Below are positions 62,224 to 64,000 of a stretch of DNA of 64,000 nucleotides, in pieces. The position numbers were made by a program, and so were the translations under genes. Location of the stretch: the NCBI RefSeq assembly GCF_022179805.1, contig NZ_BPUO01000007.1, positions 62,001 through 126,000 of the forward strand. Reading direction: 5' to 3'. Below the pieces are notes generated by a model. That model ran no database searches and had not been told where the DNA came from. It worked only from the letters and a program-made list of their open reading frames with translations. The DNA comes from Cupriavidus pauculus (GTDB taxonomy: Bacteria; Pseudomonadota; Gammaproteobacteria; Burkholderiales; Burkholderiaceae). Each line of letters opens with the position of its first letter. The first letter of the stretch is position 1.

Positions 62224-62868
62224 ATGAACGCGCATACCCAGGTCACCACCATCGCCGGCCCCGTCGGCGCCATCGACATCTCGATCGATCTGCCGCAGAA
62301 CGAACCCGTGCGCGGCCTGGCGCTGGTGGCGCACCCGCACCCGCTGTTCGCCGGCACCAAGGACAACAAGGTGGCCCAGACGCTGGCGCGCACGTTCGTC
62401 GCCCTGGGCTATGCCACGGTGCGGCCGAACTTCCGCGGCGTGGGCGGTACGGCCGGCGAGCACGACAAGGGCATCGGCGAGCAGGACGACCTGCTGGCCG
62501 TGGTCAGCTGGATGCGCACGCAGACCACCTGGTCGCCCGAGGCAGCCACGCTGCCGCTGGCGCTGGGCGGCTTCTCGTTCGGCAGCTTCGTGCAGACGCA
62601 CGTGGCGCGGCGCCTGGCCGAAGCGGGCACGCCCGCGCAGCGTCTGGTGCTGGTGGGCACGGCCGCAAGCCGCTGGGAGGTAGCCACCGTGCCGGCCGAC
62701 ACCATCGTGATCCATGGCGAGCAGGACGACACCGTACCGCTGACCAGCGTGCTGGACTGGGCCCGCCCGCAGGAACTGCCGGTCATCGTCATTCCTGGCG
62801 CCGACCATTTTTTTCACCGCAAGCTGCACCTGATCAAGCAGCTTGTCGTCAACGCGTGGGACCGGTGA
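62224..62868 (+). CDS. Alpha/beta hydrolase (COG2945 type)
   Basis: A 214-residue alpha/beta hydrolase. Oxyanion segment VAHPHPLFAGTKDNKVAQTLA, nucleophile elbow GGFSFGSF (GxSxG), acid in IHGEQDDTVPL and His in IPGADHFFHRKL. The family is often called by its dienelactone-hydrolase-like fold but the substrate is unknown. It is between the [2Fe-2S] protein gene and the carboxypeptidase gene; the three are co-oriented with no clear functional link. Confidence 0.88.
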   Translation: MNAHTQVTTIAGPVGAIDISIDLPQNEPVRGLALVAHPHPLFAGTKDNKVAQTLARTFVALGYATVRPNFRGVGGTAGEHDKGIGEQDDLLAVVSWMRTQTTWSPEAATLPLALGGFSFGSFVQTHVARRLAEAGTPAQRLVLVGTAASRWEVATVPADTIVIHGEQDDTVPLTSVLDWARPQELPVIVIPGADHFFHRKLHLIKQLVVNAWDR

Positions 62869-62911
62869 ACCGTCCCGCCCGCGCCATCCCTTCACCGTTG
62901 GAAAACTACTC

Positions 62912-64000
62912 ATGCTGAACAGAGCCACGCCGTATTTCGCATCCGCCATTGCTCCCGTCGTCATCGCCGCGACGCTTGCCGCCGCCCCTGCCGCCGTCCT
63001 GGCGCAGGGCGTGCCGATGCCGCAGGTGGCCGCCAAGTCCTGGATGCTGTACGACGTGACCAGCGGCCAAGCCCTGGCGTCGCAGAACGCCGACATGCGC
63101 ATCGAGCCGGCGTCGCTGACCAAGCTGATGACCGCCTACCTGGCGTTCGAGGCGCTCAAGGAAAAGCGCCTGACGCTGGACCAGACCATCACGCCGACCG
63201 AGATCGTGCGCAAGGTCAAAAGCGATGAGTCGCGCATGTTCATCGAGGCCGGCAAGCCGGTCACCGTCAACGACCTGCTGCTGGGCCTGATCGTGCAGTC
63301 GGGCAACGACGCCGCGCTGGCGCTGGCCGAGGCCGTGGGCGGTTCGGAAGACGGTTTCGTGGCGATGATGAACCGCGAAGCGCAGCGCATGAACATGAAG
63401 GGCACGCACTTCACGAACACCGACGGTGTGCCCGATCCGAACCACTACACCACGGCGGTGGACCTGGCCACGCTGACCACGCGCCTAATCAAGGACTTCC
63501 CCGAGTACTACGCGATGTACTCGCAGAAGGAGTTCACCTATAACAAAATCAGGCAGCCCAACCGCAACCGCCTGCTGTACATCGACCCGACCGTGGACGG
63601 CGTGAAGACCGGCCACACCAAGTCGGCCGGCTACTGCCTGATCTCGTCGGCCCAGCGTCCGCTGGCCAACGTGCCGAACGGGTCGCGCCGCCTGGTGTCG
63701 ATCGTGATCGGCACGGCCACCGAGCAGATCCGCACGCAGGAAAGCCTGAAGATCCTGAACTACGGCTTCCAGTTCTTCGACACGCTGCGCCTGTATGACA
63801 AGGGCCAAGTCCTGGCCACGCCCGACATCTACAAGGGCCGCGCCAGCACGATCAAGATCGGCGTGGCCAACGAGACGTTCGTGACGGTGCCCAAGGGCAC
63901 GGGCGGCCGCCTGAAGCCGGTGCTAGAGCGCCAGGAACTGCTGATCGCCCCGATCGCGGCAGGCCAGCAGGTGGGCACGGTCAAGCTGATGGACGGCACC
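62912..64000 (+). CDS. D-alanyl-D-alanine carboxypeptidase (PBP5/6 family), 3' end missing
   Basis: A low-molecular-weight penicillin-binding protein that trims the terminal D-Ala of peptidoglycan stem peptides. The 363 visible codons include a signal peptide (residues 10-33, ending VLAQG) and all three active-site motifs: SLTK (PASLTKLM, Ser nucleophile), SGN (IVQSGNDAA) and KTG (VDGVKTGHT). The beta-rich C-terminal domain begins at about residue 280 and continues past the window edge. PVTVNDLLLGLIVQ and TAYLAFEALKEK are typical family segments. Start ATG 62912 follows a weak GGAAA. Confidence 0.95.
   Translation, partial: MLNRATPYFASAIAPVVIAATLAAAPAAVLAQGVPMPQVAAKSWMLYDVTSGQALASQNADMRIEPASLTKLMTAYLAFEALKEKRLTLDQTITPTEIVRKVKSDESRMFIEAGKPVTVNDLLLGLIVQSGNDAALALAEAVGGSEDGFVAMMNREAQRMNMKGTHFTNTDGVPDPNHYTTAVDLATLTTRLIKDFPEYYAMYSQKEFTYNKIRQPNRNRLLYIDPTVDGVKTGHTKSAGYCLISSAQRPLANVPNGSRRLVSIVIGTATEQIRTQESLKILNYGFQFFDTLRLYDKGQVLATPDIYKGRASTIKIGVANETFVTVPKGTGGRLKPVLERQELLIAPIAAGQQVGTVKLMDGT

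Overview
The window looks like a piece of the main chromosome of a beta-proteobacterium of the Burkholderiaceae, most like Cupriavidus/Ralstonia. The evidence is high GC, the gene neighbourhoods (pth/coaD/rsmD/ftsY, the full caa3-type cytochrome oxidase cluster, gshA-gshB followed by PTS EIIA-HPr-EI), a beta-proteobacterial type III glutamate-cysteine ligase, and small families typical of this group (DUF2244, DUF2909, DUF2970, YbiB). No species call is made. There are no rRNA or tRNA genes, no prophage, no IS element and no CRISPR array; this is mostly core genome.

Layout. 1-6.7 kb: end of pth, a ferredoxin, coaD, rsmD, a pair of M16 proteases, and ftsY with a striking Pro-Val repeat. 6.7-8.1 kb: a zeta GST isomerase and an FAH-family hydrolase (ring-cleavage product catabolism). 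8.2-12.4 kb: nasT and a nitrate-type ABC transporter whose leader carries a sigma54 promoter, two AACGAC-hexaloop hairpins and an intrinsic terminator. 12.4-15.7 kb: ybiB, a pirin, and rpoH behind a perfect CIRCE operator. 15.7-26 kb: cytochrome oxidase structural and assembly genes (DUF2244-ctaC-ctaD-small protein-ctaG-DUF2970-ctaE, then surf1-SCO-like-ctaA-ctaB-SCO1), with one opposed small membrane protein gene. 26-36 kb: a BioC-like methyltransferase, comF, trmL, a Bug receptor, gpsA-secB-grxC-rhodanese, gpmA, a C-terminal processing protease and a ThiF/MoeB protein. 36-42 kb: bfr-bfd, ptsI-ptsH-EIIA, gshB-gshA.

42.5-49.6 kb is the eroded part: remnants of a DUF1116-carbamate kinase operon and a broken comM flank an intact, sigma54-driven torF-glnK-amtB operon and ubiK. 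50-54.8 kb: a LysE exporter, a lipoprotein, two thioredoxin-fold proteins, and a UvrD-like helicase under a LexA box. 54.8-61.8 kb: a histidine/aromatic ammonia-lyase, then dctD, dctB and dctA all on one strand, with a sigma54 promoter and repeated dyads upstream of dctA. 61.8-64 kb: a [2Fe-2S] protein, an alpha/beta hydrolase and the start of a D-Ala-D-Ala carboxypeptidase.

The main themes are nitrogen and carbon control through sigma54 (nrt, torF-glnK-amtB and dctA promoters all match the -24/-12 consensus with exact spacing), stress control (HrcA/CIRCE on rpoH, LexA on the helicase), and aerobic respiration. No wholly new system was found. The strongest observations are regulatory: the NasT-type antitermination leader and the repeated dyad module upstream of dctA.
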